Of a stretch of 64,000 bases of DNA, positions 59,456 through 64,000 are shown piece after piece. The stretch is taken from positions 2,740,001-2,804,000 of the forward strand of contig JAQPZY010001498.1 of NCBI GenBank assembly GCA_029931535.1, in the 5' to 3' direction. Each line of letters begins with the position of its first letter. The stretch's first letter is position 1. A program made the translations under genes and the position numbers. This stretch comes from Margaritifera margaritifera (lineage: Eukaryota; Mollusca; Bivalvia; Unionida; Margaritiferidae). The notes under the pieces are model-generated. The model had not been told where the DNA came from, ran no database searches, and saw nothing but the letters and a program-made list of their open reading frames with translations.

Positions 59456-59671
59456 GGAGAAAATGTTGTGATTGATGGACTTAAACGAATTTATTGACAA
59501 CTCCACACACTAAAAGTTGACCAGTGGAGTCATTCCCTGTGTACGCACTTAACCCTAACAACCAGCTGGCTCTGACAAGCTCGACATGGCAACACATCGT
59601 AACGTTCTTGCAATGAGGATAATTGCACGGTTTCATCTGTTGGAATAGGGGATAAAAAGTACTTTCAAAGG
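59456..59671 (+). other. candidate exon between consensus splice sites
   Basis: TTTCTTTTTCTTTTTTAG precedes 59456 and TTTCAAAG|GTATGTG lies at 59671. No frame is open through it; the longest starts with VGENVVIDGLKRIY and stops. It could be a noncoding exon or the last coding segment plus 3' UTR. It is the first of three such signals on this strand. Confidence 0.3.
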
Positions 59672-59945
59672 TATGTGCTATTTAAATTGATTGAAAGTTC
59701 AGTAACTCATAAAGACAAACATTGTTAGTATGGTCTTTTTAACACATATACTGAGAACAGATTATCTTGTTGTGTTTTCTTCATTCTTTACCAGAAGACA
59801 AATGATCCTGCAATATGTATGAAGTTCAAAGCGTTTTTTGGATGTACATTTTAAAACAAAATACAAATATACATTTCTTCAAACATAAGTTTCGGCTAAA
59901 TGGTTTAAACACTCCAATAATCTCTCTCTCTCTCTCACTCTCAGG

Positions 59946-60006
59946 GAAATCTACTTCTTTTTCTTTTTATGTGACCATTTGTTCATGGATCGATGGATGG
60001 ATGAAG
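59946..60006 (+). other. candidate small exon between consensus splice sites
   Basis: A (TC)n tract ending CTCTCTCACTCTCAG precedes 61 bases ending GGATGGATGAAG|GTAAGA. One frame is open (KSTSFSFYVTICSWIDGWMK). A further acceptor, TTTCATTGTTTGCAG, follows at about 60170. Whether the signals are used needs RNA evidence. Confidence 0.3.
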
Positions 60007-60171
60007 GTAAGAATGGATTTTGTAAAAATGGTAATAACATGAAGGAAATTATCAAGTCTTATACCTGTCAGTGCGCATAACAGGGGATATGTTTTGTAGG
60101 CAAGTTGACATGTGGATATCTTTGGATAAATTATGTACTCAACTAATATCATGTGTTTCATTGTTTGCAGG

Positions 60172-60186
60172 TTCTACTTATTATTT

Positions 60187-60225
<39 letters not shown>

Positions 60226-61184
60226 TTTATTTTACGTTATGCAGGAGGGTGTGTCAGTCCTATCTTACATCCCCGAGCCCATTAGGATGCAGGGGTGGGG
60301 TGGGGTGCATTTGATGGAAGGGAAGATATGTATAGAAAAGGCAGGTCAATATTCTTCCACTACTGAGTGTCCACTAAAGTTCAAGGTTCAACTGAGATGA
60401 GCAGAGTTGATAACTCAAATATAACTTTCTCAGAAGTGATCACAAAAAAATCCCATCAAAATGTAGCGTCTGCTGAAATAGATGTGGCTATCTGACATTT
60501 TAGAAAACTTTGGGAAAAGAACTGCAACGAAACAATTATGAGTGTGAATTACAAATTCAGGGACTGTGGTAAACATCTGCTACCCCAAGGGTTCTAGAAA
60601 AGTTCTAATCAAATGTGTGCAATACTGCGTGCACGAACTTACACACAAACATTCAGCATCACTTAATTCCAATTTTTCAGGAGGAAAACATAGACCTTTG
60701 TAGGGAAACCACTTAAGATTGAATGTGCCAAAGTCTAGGATCAAACTAGCGATATCAGATGTGCAAAGACAACGCGTTACCTGCTGTGCTGGCCTAGCTC
60801 GGTAAAACAGATTCATTTATTTTTGAATATCATCTCAATCTTATCCCTATTTTATGTGAGATATCAGCGGAGTCAGAACTCATTAAGCAGAACTCTTTTT
60901 TAAGTTAATCTTAAGATTTATGGAACAGTCCTGGACCACTTAACATTTTCAATTTTAATGTTCGTATACCTAGACAAAAACATATCTGGACCACTCATAT
61001 TTAAAACAAAAAAGAAGACAAAAACACAGCCATGTTCATAGACTATATTGATATTTTGGAGCTGGGCCACTACTGTTTTTGTTTAAAACAAAATACACTA
61101 GATTTCCTAGACCACGTTGTATTTTCTTCATTGTGCATTGAGTAGAACTAAAAATATTTAGAAACATTAAACAAAACATAAATA
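60172..61184. other. ATT/TTTA microsatellite and no recognised gene
   Basis: (ATT)n followed by (TTTA)n occupies about 60193-60233. The remainder has no recognisable coding or RNA feature. Confidence 0.5.
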
Positions 61185-62062
61185 ATGGCACAAAGCTGTA
61201 TTTTGATAGATTCAACAGTTTTCAGAGAAGTGATATGCATATTTAGTGAGTTTAATATAAAAGAAACAATCTCAGTAGAAAGAGGTAATGTGCATTTGTT
61301 TACAAATTTGGACACCATATAAGTGTGTTCAAAGCTGGTTGTGTTACAAAATGATATTCAAGACAATAAAAATGTTTTTGATTTGTCTATTTCTAACATC
61401 AAAAAGTTGTCCTGCGATGTTTTAGAAAAGATGAAGATTTACAGATTACATTCATGGTGATAGCATCAAGATAAGCATCATCAATCCTGATGGCATGATT
61501 GCTAACATAATATGGTATGATGAAGGAATAAATTACGTATTTGATGTTACACTACAACTCGAAGATCTTGTAAACCTTACAAGGTCAATCTACAATGATT
61601 CGACAAAACCATACATAAGCGAAGTTGGACTTAAAATAGCACTTGGTGACTCAGTATATCAGACACTTTTTAAAAACTAATGGAGCTATTTATTTTGACA
61701 TCAGGAATATGAAACCGATCAAGAGATCATGGTAAAATTCCAACAATACACAATATATTCAAAAGTGAAACTGGAATGTGCTGTCGGTTGTGATGCTGTC
61801 TTTTTGTTACCAGGTGACATGGTAATGAAAATGGGTGGTATCATTGCATAAAAATTTGCATAAATCAAGTGACTCATTTAAACTGGGGTTAAACCCTACC
61901 GATAATACCGCAGTAGAAAGGAGTGGTATTCCAAAGGCTGATAAACAATCTGTGACAGTATGACAAGAAACTGTAGAGAACAAAATAGATGACAAAGTGG
62001 GTACAAATAATGTTGATAAAACGGATTATCATGACAATGATCCTACTTGCAAATCTTTTTAA
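61185..62062 (+). pseudogene. decayed gene 1 of a multi-ORF element, family unknown
   Basis: Seen: an ATG at 61185 opens a protein-like frame (MAQSCILIDSTVFREVICIF) with an in-frame stop at 61320-61322, then stays open in the same frame to 61458. The reading shifts to a second frame at about 61453-61680 (SIKISIINPDGMIANIIWYD, VNLTRSIYNDSTKPYISEVG). After a stop and a short third frame it returns at 61729 (MVKFQQYTIYSKVKLECAVG) to 61851. A final shift gives a polar, lysine/aspartate-rich tail at 61853-62062 with one more stop at 61961. The protein-like character passes smoothly across each break, so this is one gene of about 290 codons with at least five disabling changes. Function unknown; a beta-rich replication or structural protein is only a guess. 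Confidence 0.55.
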
Positions 62063-62137
62063 AAACAGATACTCCAGCTTTCAAAGGATACGTGACAATT
62101 TAAAAACGCCCCAAAACGATATCGACCATAAAATAAA

Positions 62138-62374
62138 CAAACCATAATTTATTTCGATACTCAAGGTTGTGGATGCTGCTTTGATTTACTATTTGAAATA
62201 ATTTACGAACCTCTAACTCCTCTAGATGCTTGGATTGCACCTTTAATTAACAATACAAATAACAAACCCACTAATGCCAAAAACAAGTACAATAGCATGT
62301 TCAGCAAGGAAAGAAACAATTTTCCCAGCACTACTAAGGTCAAGCTAATTCTGCTAATGCTTTGTTTTACCTAA
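62138..62374 (+). pseudogene. decayed gene 2 of the multi-ORF element
   Basis: An open frame of about 78 codons on the same strand, with no start codon, ends TAA at 62372. It contains IIYFDTQGCGCCFDLLFEII, YEPLTPLDAWIAPLINN and an asparagine/lysine-rich end. A further fragment, SFTKFAIDRVVADIVIATVV, follows in another frame at about 62445-62517 before an inserted repeat. No family recognised. The order and strand match the flanking decayed genes. Confidence 0.45.
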
Positions 62375-62518
62375 ACCAAACAAATAATTTGCAAAAAAAT
62401 GTTTCAATCCATTTCTGATTTTGTCAAAACTGACCACCAGTAACAGCATCTTTTACCAAATTTGCTATAGACAGAGTAGTTGCTGATATTGTCATTGCTA
62501 CTGTTGTGACTATAACCA

Positions 62519-62690
62519 GGGTTGGATTAAGACCTTTAGAGGCCCTAAGCACTGAAAGATTATGGTGCCCCCACCCCACCCCCAATATGTAATTAAAAAA
62601 AAAAAAAAAAACTAATTTCTTTCCTTTTTTTTTTTTTTTGGTGCCCTAAGCACATGTTTACTCTGCCTATTGGGTGCACTGAGTACATGA
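62519..62690. mobile_element. MITE-like repeat with poly-A and poly-T tracts
   Basis: CCAGGGTTGGATTAAGACC opens the stretch. GGCCCTAAGCAC recurs as GTGCCCTAAGCAC after an A-run and a T-run. CAGGG-type ends resemble hAT elements. The right limit is approximate. It interrupts the decayed coding region. Confidence 0.45.
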
Positions 62691-62964
62691 CGTGAGCTTG
62701 CACGTACCTTGCACTTTGGGCAAAATCATATTACCCAACAGTACAAACGCTATAATTGATTATAATACTTCCCCATTTGGTAAATAATAAATTGCATTGA
62801 AACTGCTTTTTCATAAATTTAAAGCTTGTTTCAATTATTCGATTATTTTCATGACAGATTCGCACATAAATATGTAGCATGACATGACATAACTTTACAT
62901 ACTATTGCTTCGTAACACACCTGCTGTAACATGATGGTACATAGCAACAAACCAATTGGGTACA

Positions 62965-63890
62965 ACGTATGCTAAACATCATTCAATACCGCATAACATT
63001 CCAAATTCGAACATTTCTATTGCAGATTTAAACAGAGTGCATTGTTTGAATCACAAAGCATCTAAACAAATGTCTCATTTTGGGAATTGTAAGTTTAGAT
63101 TCTTAATGAAATCTTTCTTCTTCTTCTGAATCAGCTTGTTGTCAATCATAGGATATTTTTGTCCACGAGAGCAAAATATCCAAAAACAAAAATTCTAGGA
63201 CAAAACAAAAATCAGCCACAACAAAGAAAACCACAGACAGGGTTCTATATCCACAAATTTGGTATCACGCAGCTCTTAATTTTGAGTTTGTTTCAGATAA
63301 TATTTCTTTTAAGAATCTTGATCCAAAATTGTTTGTGGTAGGAGAATTATAAATATTTCTTAGCTCAAAAACATCGGTACCGGAAAATCAAGCTGGATTA
63401 AAACTTCTTTGGAAAATTATCTACAATGTCAATATTATGAGTGAAAGTGTTTACTGAAATTGTATGCAGCGTGGGTTAGAAAAATTGAAATAGGCCTCAA
63501 TATGTGGGGAGATGACCTCTCCAAGATAGAAACTCCGATGCTAGCTAGTCACGCATTGGCTAAAAAATTTAAATCTGGTTATCTGTGTGTGAACAAGTAT
63601 GGTAGTGTTCAGATTTTCAAAGAAACAAATGTAGTTTTAAAACATCCAATCATCAAAAAATAGTCAAAGGTCAAATTAGAATGGTCAAGCACTTCTGTGC
63701 CAGTTGTTTGTGAAGGGACAAACTCCAATTAGATCACACAAAATCTTATTCCGCCTACCCACATAAAAATCGCTTATGCTAAGCACAACCCAAAGCTGAG
63801 GTAGACATTTTTCTGCCTAAGTTCATGTATATTAATTTTGAAAATATCAGAAATTATCAAAATTCTCTCCAAATTATCCCTCACATCCCA
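62965..63890 (+). pseudogene. decayed gene 3 of the multi-ORF element
   Basis: Protein-like blocks follow one another in shifting frames on the plus strand. SNISIADLNRVHCLNHKASK occurs near 63010. QIWYHAALNFEFVSDNISFK is near 63260, continuing to KLFVVGEL and a stop near 63350. A third block is at 63460-63663 (AWVRKIEIGLNMWGDDLSKI and SGYLCVNKYGSVQIFKETN, stop 63661). RMVKHFCASC with a Cys-x2-Cys pair is at 63663-63713. A last block, FMYINFENIRNYQNSLQIIP, is near 63810. Breaks occur at least at 63114, 63175, 63350, 63450, 63661 and 63711. The order of a charged GEL segment, a WVRKIE-W-DD helix and a C-terminal Cys/His-containing stretch resembles, from memory, a repeated family of uncharacterised proteins in invertebrate genomes. 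I cannot confirm this here. It continues toward the window edge. Confidence 0.55.
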
Positions 63891-64000
63891 GTAACTGATC
63901 AGTCTAATGACTGATTTTAAATGTTAAAGACAGGAATCAAATTAAAAGTAGCCCATGCAGGAAATGCAATCAATTTGCAAAACAGATGCAATTATAGACT

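Overview
This window is animal nuclear DNA, not bacterial or viral in layout. It is AT-rich, contains no open frame longer than about 150 codons, has consensus splice sites, and is packed with dispersed repeats. Tandem cores of about 150 bp framed by fixed head and tail sequences (pearl/BIV160-like), several tRNA-headed SINEs that share one central domain, and hairpins beginning TTTTTAGCTC all point to a mollusc, most likely a bivalve. That assignment rests on repeat architecture, not on a species-diagnostic gene.

Genes are sparse. One minus-strand protein gene is supported: a coding exon with a good start context at 37771-37975 and a membrane-segment exon at 8350-8537. Their splice phases fit exactly, so they can be read as consecutive exons across an intron of about 29 kb. 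A possible noncoding first exon ends at 57539, close to a cluster of CACCGGAAC motifs. One intact tRNA-Gln(UUG) lies at 58561-58632. Candidate plus-strand splice sites at 59.4-60.2 kb may mark a small or noncoding transcript. The rest of the long intron is filled by mobile elements and satellites.

Layout: 0-6 kb carries a SINE, a hairpin MITE inserted into another copy of itself, and a 47-bp array split by a TTAA-flanked element. 6-18 kb carries microsatellites, 46-bp and 53-bp arrays, SINEs, and a Helitron-like hairpin followed by about 170-bp repeats. 20-30 kb carries two copies of one non-LTR retrotransposon family; one is split inside its reverse transcriptase by a hAT-like MITE and the other is 5'-truncated. 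30-33 kb carries a 780-bp element with 150-bp terminal inverted repeats and a 7-bp target duplication, plus a perfect 36-bp inverted repeat. 34-55 kb holds several pearl-like elements, a 33-copy 23-bp array and more SINEs.

The distal end (61.2-64 kb) is the least ordinary part. It carries a run of plus-strand reading frames that are protein-like but broken by stops and frameshifts, and it continues past the window edge. These look like a decayed multi-gene mobile or virus-derived element. I could not assign it to a named family from sequence alone.
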